A DNA stretch of 64,000 nt. It comes from Tahibacter sp042701255 (GTDB lineage Bacteria; Pseudomonadota; Gammaproteobacteria; Xanthomonadales; Rhodanobacteraceae). Within the stretch, counting starts at the first letter, position 1, and each line of letters begins with the position of its first letter. A model generated the notes under the pieces. The model saw only the letters and a program-made list of their open reading frames with translations, searched no databases and was not told where the DNA came from. Position numbers and translations under genes: made by a program. The DNA is taken from NCBI RefSeq assembly GCF_042701255.1, contig NZ_CP170554.1:1-64000 (forward strand), given 5' to 3'. Below are positions 27,259-36,689 of the stretch, in pieces.

Positions 27259-29579
27259 TTACGGAATCTCGGTCACGTTGACCGTGACGAGCGCCGAGAC
27301 CTCGTGGCCGTGGTCGTCGGTGATCGTGTAGCCGATCTGTCCCGGACCGTTCGTGCCGTGGATGTGCTCGAAGCGGATCGTGCCGTTCGCGTTGATCGTC
27401 AGGGTCGCCTGGTGCGGACCGAGGTTCTCCACACGGATCACGCGCAAGGTGTCGCCGTCGGGATCGCTGTCGTTGGCCAGCACCGGAATGTCCACGCCGC
27501 CGCCCTTGAGCACGCCGATCTCGTCGTTCACGGCAATCGGCGGACGGTTCGCACCGGCGCCGACCAGCACGCTGACGCGCGCCGTCGCCGTGCCGCCGCG
27601 GCCGTCGCTGACCGTGTAGGTGAAGCCGTCGCTGCCTTCGAAGCCCGCGGCCGGCGTATAGGTCACGCTGCCGTCGTCGTTGATCGCGGCCGTGCCGTGG
27701 GCCGGCGTGCTGACCGAGGTCACGCTGAGCGAGTCGCCATCCGGATCGCTGTCGTTGCGCAGCACGTTGATGCGCACCGGCGTGGCCGGCGGCGTCTGCG
27801 CCGAATCGTCGGCCGCGGCCGGCGGACGGTTGCCGGACGCACCGATCGTCACGGTCACCGTGGCCGTGTCGCTGCCGCCGTGACCGTCGCTGATCGTGTA
27901 GGTGAAGCTGTCGGCGCCGACGTAGCCCGGCGCCGGCGTGTAGCTGACCTGGCCGGCCGTGAAGCTGACCGTGCCGTGCGCCGGCATCGAGGTGCCGGTG
28001 ATGGTCAGCGGATCGTTCTCGGGATCGGTGTCGTTGGCCAGTACCGGAATGCCGGTCGCCGCGGCGTCGCGCGCGATCGTGACCGCATCGTCGACCGCGT
28101 TCGGCGCGGTGTTGGCGTAGACGCGCGGGCCCAGGGTCGTCGTCGTCGCGCTGCGCTCGAAGCGATACACGTCGACCGTGGCGCTTGTGCTGCGCCGGAT
28201 TGCGCAGCGCGCGCTCGATCCATGCGGCCGGTGCGGCGACGGGCTCGCGCCTCCATTCGGTGGGCTGCGCCGTCGTGACGGGCTTGTCGGCCGGCACTTC
28301 GGTTTCCTCGACGCTGAGGAACTCGATGTCGACGCGACGGTTCTTCTGCCGGCTCGCCGCGGTGTCGTTCGGGTATTCCGGATTCAGCTCGCCGTCGCCG
28401 CGCGTGTCGATCTGCTCGGCCGGGATGCCGTGGGCGACCAGATAGTCCTTCGCGCTCGCGGCGCGGCGCTCCGACAGGCGCTGGTTGTAGGCCACGCTGC
28501 CGACGCTGTCGGTATGGCCGACGACGGTGATGCGGCTGACGCGCGTATTGCCGTTGAGCTTGACCAGCAGCTCGTCGAGCGCGGCGACCGCGTCCGGGCG
28601 CAGCGCCGACTTGTCGAAGTCGAAGAACGCGTCGCCGTTCAGGCGCACGTCGTTGCGCACGAGGCGCACCTTGGGCGTTTCCGCATCGGCGACGGCCGGT
28701 GCGACGCCCTGCACGGTCTGGTATTCGAACGGTGCGCGCGGCCGGTAGGTCTGGCCGAACTCGTAGCGCAGGGTCAGCCAGCCGCGCGTGTCGTTCTTGT
28801 CGATCTCGAAGTCGCCGGACTTCTTCAGCTGTTCGCCGTCCAGCGACAGGCTCCAGCCGGTGTTGCGGAAGTACTTGTCCACACCGAGCGACAACGTGGT
28901 CTGGTCGGAGCTGAACTTGCCGCGCTCGTAATCGAGGCCGCCGCGCAGGCGCCAGAGCGCATCGTCGAAATAACGGCCCAGGCGTACGCCGACACCCTTC
29001 TCGTACGGATGCTCGAACGCGTCGATGACCGTGCTGACGGTCTGCGTCTGGGTATACGCATGGCCGTTCTCGACGCCGGTGAGCAGCGTATTCGTGACGT
29101 CGGTGCGGCTGCCGACCTGACGCTCGCCGGTCAGCGCGCCCGAGACGTAGCCGTCGATGAAGAAATCGTTCTTCTGGTAGCCGACGCCGAGCGTGGCCTT
29201 GCGGTCGTGCCAGATGTTCTGGTCGACGGCGACGAACGCCTTGGCCACGCGCACGTCGTCGGGATGATCGATGCTGTCCTGCCGCGTCTTGCCGCCGAGC
29301 AGCCAGTGGTAATCGAGCTGCACGCCGCCGGCGCCGTGTTCGGCCAGCCAGAGCTGGGCGATCCAGGCCGAGTCGCCGTCGAAGCCCAGGATGCCGAGCG
29401 CCTCGCCGTTGACGTCGCCGTCCTGGTCGATGCCGAGGCTCACGCGCGCGTTCGATCCTACGTAGGTGATCGGGATGCTCGGGTCGTTGGCCGCGGGTTT
29501 CGGGCGGCATCCCGGGCTCCTGGGCGGAGGCGGCGGACAGGGCCAGGGAAATGCTCAGGGCGAGCAGCGAGCGGCGCAT
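27259..29579 (-). pseudogene. OmpA-like outer-membrane protein with three C-terminal Ig-like repeats; two frameshifts
   Basis: The start at 29579 has GGAGA upstream and opens a signal peptide (MRRSLLALSISLALSAASA). After ~25 codons the reading frame changes (about 29490-29520) and continues as ITYVGSNARVSLGIDQDG, a ~260-residue beta-barrel-like region. An OmpA C-terminal domain follows (FDFDKSALRPDA … VGHTDSVGS … RQKNRRVDIEFL), which binds peptidoglycan. A second shift at about 28178-28190 (before ATVDVYRFERS) leads into three ~90-residue cadherin/Ig-like repeats (NRPP starts, DSDPDGD calcium motifs) and a stop at 27259. All three parts look coherent, so either two indels are sequence errors or the gene decayed recently. 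Ig repeats after, rather than before, the OmpA domain are uncommon. Confidence 0.75.
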
Positions 29580-29867
29580 AAGGGTTCTCCGAAATCCATG
29601 GACAGGGGCCGAGCGGCGGCGATTATCGCGCAGTGCTGCGCTGCAAAGATCCCGCAACATGCCGCAGAAACGTGAAAACGACCGCAAAGCGAAGCTCATG
29701 GCCGGCACGCGACCCGGTGGAAAACCCTCAGCGGTGCCGGCGCCGCCCCGTAAGTGCTCCGCTGCGGGCGCTCCGGACCATCGCGTCCGGCCCCTTGCCC
29801 CGCGCCGCGGGCGCCCGCATCTGGTGGGCGTTATCATCCCGCGTCTGCCGCCTGTTTCCGGAATCCC

Positions 29868-30791
29868 ATGAATCTCGACCCCGCTCTCCGCTCGCGCATC
29901 GCCGATCTGCTGCAGCAAAACCGCATCGTGCTGTTCATGAAGGGCACGCGCAACGCGCCGCGCTGCGGCTTCTCCGCCGGCACGGCCGGCATCCTCAACG
30001 GCCTGCTCGACGACTACCTCAGCGTCGACGTGCTGGCCGATGCGGAGATCCGAGAAGGCATCAAGGCCTACGGCAATTGGCCGACGATTCCGCAGCTCTA
30101 CGTCGATGGCGAACTGATCGGCGGCGCCGACATCGTCGCCGGCATGGCCAACAGCGGCGAGCTGCACGACCTGTTCGGCCTGCCCAAGCCCGATCGCACG
30201 CCGCCGACGATCACGATCACCGACGCCGCCGCCGAAGCCATGCGCGCCGGCCTCGCCGACAGCGGCGGCGCGGCGCTGCACCTGGCGATCGACGCACGTT
30301 TCCAGGCGCAGTTCTTCCTGCGCGAAGTCGAAGGCCACGAGATCCGCGCGAGCGCCAACGGCATCGACATCCTCATGGACGTGACCACGGCGCAGCGCGC
30401 GCGCGGCATCGTCATCGACTGGGTCGACACGGTGCAGGGCAGCGGTCTGTCCATCAGCAATCCGAACGCGCCGCCGACGGTGCAGCCGCTGGACGTGCAA
30501 GGCCTCAAGGCGCGGCTCGATCGCGGCGACATCACCGTGATCGACGTGCGTCCGGCAGCGGACCGCGCGCATGCGCCGTTCGCCGCGGCACAGGTGCTGG
30601 ACGAAGACAGCGTCGCGCAGCTGTCGGCGCTGCCGAAGGATCAGCCGCTGGCCTTCCTGTGCCATCACGGCAATTCCAGCCGCAGCGCAGCGGAACATTT
30701 CCGCGGCCTGGGCTTCCGTCAGGTGTTCAACGTCGAAGGCGGCATCGACGCCTGGTCGCGCCTGATCGACTCGTCGATTCCGCGCTACTGA
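29868..30791 (+). CDS. Monothiol glutaredoxin fused to a HesB-like domain and rhodanese
   Basis: 307 residues from ATG 29868. Residues ~1-105: Grx4-type monothiol glutaredoxin with the CGFS motif (RCGFSAGT) and the TIPQLYVDGELIGGADI thioredoxin-fold end. Residues ~110-205: a HesB/IscA-like beta domain (TITITDAAAEAM … DTVQGSGLSISNPNAP) lacking the conserved cysteines of true A-type carriers. Residues ~208-307: rhodanese domain with active-site loop CHHGNSSR. CGFS glutaredoxins carry [2Fe-2S] clusters with glutathione, so the fusion suggests sulfur delivery or cluster handling in the cytosol. Related fusions occur in Xanthomonadales as far as I recall. Confidence 0.88.
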   Translation: MNLDPALRSRIADLLQQNRIVLFMKGTRNAPRCGFSAGTAGILNGLLDDYLSVDVLADAEIREGIKAYGNWPTIPQLYVDGELIGGADIVAGMANSGELHDLFGLPKPDRTPPTITITDAAAEAMRAGLADSGGAALHLAIDARFQAQFFLREVEGHEIRASANGIDILMDVTTAQRARGIVIDWVDTVQGSGLSISNPNAPPTVQPLDVQGLKARLDRGDITVIDVRPAADRAHAPFAAAQVLDEDSVAQLSALPKDQPLAFLCHHGNSSRSAAEHFRGLGFRQVFNVEGGIDAWSRLIDSSIPRY

Positions 30792-30797
30792 GTGTTT

Positions 30798-30826
30798 TCC
30801 GGGCTTTCCCTGCGGGAATTCCCGGA
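30798..30826 (+). terminator. Hairpin after the Grx-rhodanese gene
   Basis: TCCGGG … CCCGGA stem with inner TTTCCC/GGGAAT pairing, 6 bases past the stop codon. There is no T run, so intrinsic termination is uncertain. Confidence 0.35.
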
Positions 30827-30986
30827 TGACGTTCATGTTGCAGCGAATCGCCGTTGCGTCTGCCGTCGCGCCTGCGACGGCCGAGCGGGTGCAGAAGCCG
30901 CTGCTATACTCGAGCGCATCGTTCGCATCGGGTCCTCTCGATCGGATCCGATGCATCCAGCCTGGCTTCAACAGGGGAGACAGTCG

Positions 30987-31316
30987 ATGCGCGCAGCAGT
31001 AATGGCAATGGCGCTGGCGGTATTACTGACCGCCTGCGGCGGCGGCCGTGAGCAGATGGCGGCTCACGCCTGCGAGGCCGCGGTCAAGAACAAGCTGGCC
31101 GGGCGGACGTTCGAGCTCGATCCCAAGGCGCTCGCGGCGCGCGCGAAGGCCGAAAGCGGCGACATCCTTTCGCTGAATTCCGAAATCGTGTTCGATCGCG
31201 GCCTGACCAGCGAATACAAGCAGACCTTCGACTGCAAGGTCCGCTTCGAAGGCGACAAGGAACCCGCCGTGATCCTGCTCCAGTTCAACTGGAGCATGGA
31301 AGAACCCAAGAAATAA
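30987..31316 (+). CDS. Small putative lipoprotein
   Basis: 109 residues from ATG 30987, preceded by GGGGAG 8 bases upstream. Signal peptide ending in lipobox LLTAC-GGG, then a soluble region with two further cysteines (HACEAA, TFDCKVRF) and an acidic/basic C-terminus (SMEEPKK). A TATACT -10-like box stands at 30905-30910, 77 bases upstream. I do not recognise the family. Probably anchored in the periplasmic face of a membrane; convergent with the AMP nucleosidase gene. Confidence 0.75.
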   Translation: MRAAVMAMALAVLLTACGGGREQMAAHACEAAVKNKLAGRTFELDPKALAARAKAESGDILSLNSEIVFDRGLTSEYKQTFDCKVRFEGDKEPAVILLQFNWSMEEPKK

Positions 31317-31385
31317 CCATCGCGCGAATGCCGCGCGAGATGCCGGCGACGCGGCGCGGAACATCCGCGCGCGCCGCCGCGGCCG

Positions 31386-32156
31386 TCAGAAGCGCAGGTG
31401 CTTGACCGACTTGCCTTCGTCGCGGATTTCCTTGAGCGCGTCTATGCCGATGCGGATCTGCGCCTCGACGAATTCGGTCGTGACCTTGCGGTCGCTTTCC
31501 TCGGTCTTGACGCCTTCGGGAATCATCGGCTGATCCGATACCAGCAGCAGCGCGCCGGTCGGAATCTTGTTGGCGAAGCCGACGCTGAACACCGTCGCGG
31601 TTTCCATGTCGATCGCCATGCAGCGCGTGCGCCGCAGGTACGACTTGAATGCGTCGTCGTGTTCCCAGACGCGGCGGTTGGTCGTGTAGACCGTGCCGGT
31701 CCAGTAGTCGCGGCCGTGATCGCGCACGGTCGAGGAAACGGCGCGCTGCAGGGTGAACGCCGGCAGCGCCGGCACCTCGGGCGGGAAGTAGTCGTTGGAC
31801 GTACCTTCGCCGCGCAGCGCCGCGATCGGCAGGATCAGATCGCCGAGCTGATTCTTTTTCTTGAGACCGCCGCACTTGCCGAGGAACAGGACCGCGCGCG
31901 GCATGATCGCCGACAGCAGGTCCATGATCGTGGCGGCGGTGGGGCTGCCCATGCCGAAGTTGATGATGCTGAGCCCATCGGCGTGGGCGCTGGGCATGGC
32001 CTTGTCGCGTCCGCGGACCTCGACGCCGTGCCACTCTGCAAACATTTCCACATAGTTGCTGAAGTTGGTCAGCAACACGTACTTGCCGAAGTCTTCCAAC
32101 GGCACACCGGTATAGCGCGGCAGCCAGTTGCTGACGATGTCGTTCTTGTCTTTCAT
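31386..32156 (-). CDS. amn: AMP nucleosidase, short form
   Basis: 256 residues from ATG 32156 (GGGGAAAG upstream). The protein has the nucleoside-phosphorylase fold motifs of short AMP nucleosidases: INFGMGSPTAATIMDLL, LGKCGGLKKKNQLGDLI, RGEGTSNDY, AIDMETATVFSVGFAN. Enzymes of this type cleave AMP to adenine and ribose 5-phosphate. It lacks the N-terminal domain of the ~480-residue E. coli Amn, as is normal for this subfamily. Divergent from the FAD oxidase gene. Confidence 0.88.
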   Translation of the reverse strand: MKDKNDIVSNWLPRYTGVPLEDFGKYVLLTNFSNYVEMFAEWHGVEVRGRDKAMPSAHADGLSIINFGMGSPTAATIMDLLSAIMPRAVLFLGKCGGLKKKNQLGDLILPIAALRGEGTSNDYFPPEVPALPAFTLQRAVSSTVRDHGRDYWTGTVYTTNRRVWEHDDAFKSYLRRTRCMAIDMETATVFSVGFANKIPTGALLLVSDQPMIPEGVKTEESDRKVTTEFVEAQIRIGIDALKEIRDEGKSVKHLRF

Positions 32157-32352
32157 GCTTTCCCCGTGGTTACCCGCGTGGCGGGACAGGGTTACCGGCG
32201 ACGCCACACCGGCGATGTTCTCGTTATAAGCCCGCGCATGATAGCACGCCGGCGCCCCTGGCCCGGCGGCTGCGGCATCGGACAGCGGCGCTGCGCCGCG
32301 ATTTTTTGCAATCCGTGCCAGGATAGACCCGGCCCCGCAGCTCGTACTTTCC

Positions 32353-33834
32353 ATGCCCCGGTTTCGTATCGTCCTGTTCGTTGTGTCGGCTGTCGTGGTT
32401 GTACTGGTGGCGCGGCCGGTCGCGTACGTCGCCCATACCGCCTGGATCGACGCCGTCCCCGTACCGCGGGCGCAGACGGCCGGCTTCGCCAGCGACGCCG
32501 GTGCGACGCCGATCGCGATACAGGCGCAACGCATCGTGCCGGCCGACGATGCGGCAGCGTTGACGCTGCTGCGTGCGAGCTTTGCCGAAGCACGCGCCGG
32601 CGGCATCCACGTCGCATTCGCCGGCGCACGGCACAGCATGGGCGGCCAGACCGCGGCGCGCGACGGCATCGTTCTCGACATGAGCCGATATACGGGCGTG
32701 CGCTACGACGCCGGCACCGACACTGTCACCGTCCGCGCCGGCACGACCTGGTCGCAGGTGCTGCGCGCGCTCGAACCGGTGGGCCGCTCGGTCGCCGTCA
32801 TGCAGTCCAACAACGTCTTCACGGTCGGCGGCTCGCTGTCGGTCAATGCCCACGGCTGGCAGCCGCTGTCGTCACCGATCGCCGGCAGCGTGGTCTCGCT
32901 GCGCGTGCTGCTGGCCGACGGCAGCGAGCACGTGGTGTCGCGCGAGCGCGAACCCGAGCTGTTTGCGCTGATCCTCGGCGGCTACGGTCTGTTCGGCGCC
33001 GTTCTCGAAGCGGAACTTCGCGTGGTGCCGAACGCGCGCTATCGCCTGCAGCGCATCGCCGTGCCGGTACAGGACTACGTCGCGGCATTCGAGCGCGAAA
33101 TCACCGGCCGGCCCGGCGAGAGCGGCCTGGCTTACGGCCGCATCGGCGTCGCGCCGTCGGTATTCCTGCAGCAGTCGGTGCTGACCGTGTTCCGGCCCGA
33201 GCCGGGGCCGATACCGCCGCTCGACGTCGAGCGCCATCCGTCGCGGCTGGCACGCTGGATCTTCCGCGGCCAGGCCGGCAGCGACTACGGCAAGGAATTG
33301 CGCTGGAGCGCCGAGCGCAACTTCGGCGACCAGCTGCTGCGGCCCACCGGCTCGCGCAACCAGATTCTCGACGAGGACATCAGCGGCTTCGCGAATTCCG
33401 GCGCCGGCAGCATCGATCTGCTGCAGGAATATTTCGTGCCGCGCGCGGCGCTGCCGGCTTTCGTCGAAACGGTTCGCGGCATCGTCGCCGGCAGCGGTAC
33501 GGACCTGCTGAACATCACCGTGCGCGACGTCGCCGCCGACACGACAACCGTGCTGCGCTATGCCGATCGCGACATGTTCTGCCTGGTGCTGCTGTTCCAC
33601 GTGACCGATGACCCGGCCGCGGAAGCACGCCTGCAGCGCGTCGGCGAACGCCTCGTCGATGCGGCGCTCGACGCGGGCGGGCGCTACTACCTGCCCTATC
33701 GCCTGTATGCACGACCCGACCAGTTCGAGCGCGCCTATCCGCAGGCAGCGCAGTTCTTCGCCGCAAAACGCCGCTACGATCCGGCCGGCGTATTTTCCAA
33801 CGAACTGCATCGGCGCTACGCCAGCGCCCGCTGA
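32353..33834 (+). CDS. FAD-linked oxidase (FAD_binding_4 / BBE-like), membrane-anchored or exported
   Basis: 493 residues. An N-terminal hydrophobic helix (~5-26) acts as a signal or anchor. The PCMH-type FAD domain covers ~55-235 with AGARHSMGGQ (90-99) and VGGSLSVNAHG (158-168), the two FAD pyrophosphate loops. The histidine in ARHSMGG sits where many members carry a covalent FAD link, but that is not certain here. Residues 240-493 are the cap. Relatives include sugar-lactone and alcohol oxidases; the substrate is unknown. Confidence 0.8.
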   Translation: MPRFRIVLFVVSAVVVVLVARPVAYVAHTAWIDAVPVPRAQTAGFASDAGATPIAIQAQRIVPADDAAALTLLRASFAEARAGGIHVAFAGARHSMGGQTAARDGIVLDMSRYTGVRYDAGTDTVTVRAGTTWSQVLRALEPVGRSVAVMQSNNVFTVGGSLSVNAHGWQPLSSPIAGSVVSLRVLLADGSEHVVSREREPELFALILGGYGLFGAVLEAELRVVPNARYRLQRIAVPVQDYVAAFEREITGRPGESGLAYGRIGVAPSVFLQQSVLTVFRPEPGPIPPLDVERHPSRLARWIFRGQAGSDYGKELRWSAERNFGDQLLRPTGSRNQILDEDISGFANSGAGSIDLLQEYFVPRAALPAFVETVRGIVAGSGTDLLNITVRDVAADTTTVLRYADRDMFCLVLLFHVTDDPAAEARLQRVGERLVDAALDAGGRYYLPYRLYARPDQFERAYPQAAQFFAAKRRYDPAGVFSNELHRRYASAR

Positions 33835-33990
33835 CGCGACGGGTCGCGACCCCGCCGAGCCGGGGCGAAGGGCGGGATCTGCATCGACGGACAATGGCGG
33901 CGCCGCCCTCGCATCTGGCCGCAACGCCGCTGGCGGCCTGCCGACCGATCGCGCAAGCTCGGCCTTCGACTGTCTGCCGCGGGAGCCGCC

Positions 33991-34620
33991 ATGAAGGTGC
34001 AGTGGTATTTCGATTTCATCTCGCCGTTCGCCTGGCTGCAGCTGCCCAAGGTGCTCGCGCTGCGCGAGCGGGTCGAGATCGAGCCCGTCCCCATCCTGTT
34101 CGCCGCGGTGCTCGACAAGCTGGGCCAGCTCGGGCCGGCGGAGATTCCGGGCAAGCGCGACTTCACCTACCGCTTCGTGCTCTGGCAGGCCGCGCGCGAG
34201 GGCGTGCCGCTGCATTTCCCGCCGGCACATCCGTTCAATCCGCTGTCGGTCCTGCGTCTGTGCATCGCCGCCGGCGGCGGCTGGAACGCGGTGGAGGCGC
34301 TGTTCGCGCAGATCTGGCAGCGCGGCGAAGCCGCGGATACGCCCGACGCGCTGCGCGCGACCGCCGCAACCCTGGGCATCGCCGACGTCGAGGCCGCACT
34401 GGCCGACGCGGGGGTGAAGCAGTGCCTGCGCGAGAACACCGAGCAGGCGCTGGCCCACGGCCTGTTCGGCGTGCCGACGCTGCGCATCAACGACGAGCTG
34501 TTCTGGGGCAACGACGCGACGGCGATGGCGCTGGACTATCTCGACGATCCGCATCGCTTCGACACGGCCGAATACCGGCGCATCGCGGCGCTGCCCGAGG
34601 CCGTGCGCCGCGGGCGCTGA
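33991..34620 (+). CDS. 2-hydroxychromene-2-carboxylate isomerase-like DsbA-fold protein
   Basis: 209 residues. Begins MKVQWYFDFISPFAWL with Ser11 at the glutathione-activating position that replaces the CxxC of DsbA; the cis-Pro loop GVPTL follows near residue 157. This is the GST-kappa/HCCA isomerase family. No aromatic-degradation genes are nearby, so the physiological substrate may be another glutathione-linked reaction. Cytosolic. Confidence 0.83.
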   Translation: MKVQWYFDFISPFAWLQLPKVLALRERVEIEPVPILFAAVLDKLGQLGPAEIPGKRDFTYRFVLWQAAREGVPLHFPPAHPFNPLSVLRLCIAAGGGWNAVEALFAQIWQRGEAADTPDALRATAATLGIADVEAALADAGVKQCLRENTEQALAHGLFGVPTLRINDELFWGNDATAMALDYLDDPHRFDTAEYRRIAALPEAVRRGR

Positions 34621-34905
34621 CCTGTCGGCCGCAACGACAGGATGCGCCGGTCGGGCGACGAGGATCGCCGCCCGAGTGCGCTCGGTAAAAATTCAACTGG
34701 GTAATTTGCTACTAACTTTGCAACGACGATTCGTTGTGTGCTCGAGCCCGGACACTCCGCTGCAAACCCGCCGGAGCAGATGGCGCCCGCGACGATCTCG
34801 CCAAGCACCGTTCGCCTCGACGAGGCACCGCAGGCATGACGCTCGCGGAAGCGGACGCCGGAATCCGTCGACTCCGGCATCGCATCGCAACCGGCGAACG
34901 AAGCC

Positions 34906-35940
34906 TCAGGCCAGCAGCGCGCGCAGCGCCGCGAGCGCCTTGTCCACGGCCGCCGCATCGACGTCGAGATGAGTGACCGCGCGCACCGTGCGCGGCCCCA
35001 TCTCGCCCATGCGCACGCCGCGCTCGAGCAGCGCGGCGCAGAGGCGCGGCGCATCGAAACCGGCATGCGTCACGGTGAAATAGACCAGATTGGTCTCGAC
35101 ACTCGCGAGATCGACCTCCAGCCCGGCGATCTGCGCGATGCCGCGCGCGAGCGCCGCGGCGTTGGCGTGATCCTCGGCCAGCCGCTCGACGTGGTGATCC
35201 AGCGCGTAGTCGCAGGCCGCGGCGATGATGCCGCTCTGGCGCATCGCGCCGCCCCAGCGCAGCTTGAGGCGGTTGGCTTCGTGGATGAATTCGGCGCTGC
35301 CGGCCAGCACCGCGCCGCCGGGCGCGCCGAGTCCCTTGGAGAAATCGATCCAGACCGAATCGTAGTCGCGCGCGTAGTCGGCCGCCGATACGCCGGTCGC
35401 GACCGCGGCGTTGAGCAGGCGCGCGCCGTCCATGTGGGTCAGCAGACCGTGGCCGTGGGCGGCCGCGGCGACCGCCTGCAGCTGGGCCAGCGGCCAGATC
35501 GTGCCGCCGCCGAGATTGGCCGTCTGCTCGACTTCGACCAGGCGCTGGCGCGGTGCATACGGCCGGTCCGGGCGCAGCGCCGCGGCGAGCTGGTCCGCAT
35601 CGAAGCGGCCGCGATCGCCGGTCAGCGGATTGAGCATGACGCCGGCCAGCGCGGCCGGGCCGCCGCCCTCGAAACCGATCAGGTGCGAGGTGCGGTCGCA
35701 AATCACCTCGTCGCCCGGCCGGCAATGCACGGCCAGTGCGATTTCATTGCACATGGTCCCCGACGGCAGGAACAACGCGGCCGGCTTGCCGAGCAGGGCC
35801 GCGCAGCGCTCGACCAGGCGGTTGACGCTGGGATCTTCGCCGGCGCGCTCGTCGCCGACCTCGGCGCCGGCCATGACTGCGCGCATGGCCGGCGTCGGCC
35901 GGGTCTTGGTGTCGCTGAAGAAATCGACGAAGTCGGGCAT
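34906..35940 (-). CDS. ltaE: Low-specificity L-threonine aldolase
   Basis: 344 residues, the family norm. Fold-type I PLP enzyme: FFSDTKTRPT substrate loop, FLPSGTMCN cofactor phosphate region, HMDGAR (169-174), Schiff-base Lys202 in DFSKGLGAPGG. It cleaves L-threonine or L-allo-threonine to glycine and acetaldehyde. The start at 35940 leads straight into the conserved N-terminus; no strong ribosome-binding site is visible. Divergent from the DUF4124 gene with about 80 bases between. Confidence 0.9.
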   Translation of the reverse strand: MPDFVDFFSDTKTRPTPAMRAVMAGAEVGDERAGEDPSVNRLVERCAALLGKPAALFLPSGTMCNEIALAVHCRPGDEVICDRTSHLIGFEGGGPAALAGVMLNPLTGDRGRFDADQLAAALRPDRPYAPRQRLVEVEQTANLGGGTIWPLAQLQAVAAAAHGHGLLTHMDGARLLNAAVATGVSAADYARDYDSVWIDFSKGLGAPGGAVLAGSAEFIHEANRLKLRWGGAMRQSGIIAAACDYALDHHVERLAEDHANAAALARGIAQIAGLEVDLASVETNLVYFTVTHAGFDAPRLCAALLERGVRMGEMGPRTVRAVTHLDVDAAAVDKALAALRALLA

Positions 35941-36022
35941 GACGCGGTCCGCGGGCAAAGGAGGCCAAGCATTGCGGCAGGCGTCGCGCCCCGCAAGCGG
36001 GGCCGCGTAGTATCGTCGCGGC

Positions 36023-36682
36023 ATGACTCTGCTGCCCCGCCTCGCCCTGATCGCCGCCGCCGGCCTGTCGGCCGGCCCGCTGGCCGCCGCCACCAAGACG
36101 GCCTATCGCTGCACCGACGAACACGGAGCGATCGCGTTCCAGGACAAGCCCTGCCGCAACGACCAGAAGAGCCAGTCGTTCGAGTACGAGCCCGCTCCGC
36201 CGCCGCCGGCCGTCGATGCGGAAACCGCGCCGGAGGAACCCGTCGCCGCCGCACCCGAATCGCCCGAGCCGCACGTAATGCCGGTCGCGCCGCCGCCGCG
36301 TCCGCCGGCGCCGGTACTGTTCCGCTGCGTGCGCGCCGACAACGACAAGGTCTACTACAGCGAAACCGGCGACCCGCCTCCCTACAGCGTCCCGGCCGGC
36401 GTGGTCGGCCTGCCCGGCAGCCCGCTCGGCAGCAACGCCCACGTATCGGCGCCGGAACTCAACCGGCCGCCGGTGTCTCCGCCCGGCGGCGCCAATGCAG
36501 TCGCCGGCGCCTACGTCGAAGTGCGCGACCGCTGTGAACGCCTGTCGCCGGCGGAAGCCTGCCGCGCCGTGCGCGCGCAGCTCGACGACAACCTCTCGCG
36601 CCAGCGCAACGTCGGCCAGGCCGAACGCACGACCTTGACCGGCGAGGCGCGCGCGCTCGCCGACAAGCTCGCCGGCTGCTGA
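36023..36682 (+). CDS. Exported DUF4124-domain protein
   Basis: 219 residues. Signal peptide (cleavage near PLAAA), then a DUF4124 module YRCTDEHGAIAFQDKPC (29-45), a long Pro/Ala/Glu-rich linker (~55-95), a second Cys-containing segment (LFRCVRADNDKVYYSETGDPP) and an alpha-helical C-terminus with Cys residues. DUF4124 is a small periplasmic domain of unknown function, frequent in Lysobacterales. The repeat array with DnaA-box-like sequences begins right after its stop codon. Confidence 0.8.
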   Translation: MTLLPRLALIAAAGLSAGPLAAATKTAYRCTDEHGAIAFQDKPCRNDQKSQSFEYEPAPPPPAVDAETAPEEPVAAAPESPEPHVMPVAPPPRPPAPVLFRCVRADNDKVYYSETGDPPPYSVPAGVVGLPGSPLGSNAHVSAPELNRPPVSPPGGANAVAGAYVEVRDRCERLSPAEACRAVRAQLDDNLSRQRNVGQAERTTLTGEARALADKLAGC

Positions 36683-36689
36683 CGCAAAT

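Noticed and set aside
34621..34905. Hairpin CCTGTCG/CGACAGG and an AT-rich stretch (~34685-34740) between convergent genes
   Set aside because: Probably a terminator region; no T run, no gene and no repeat partner was found, so no feature is claimed.
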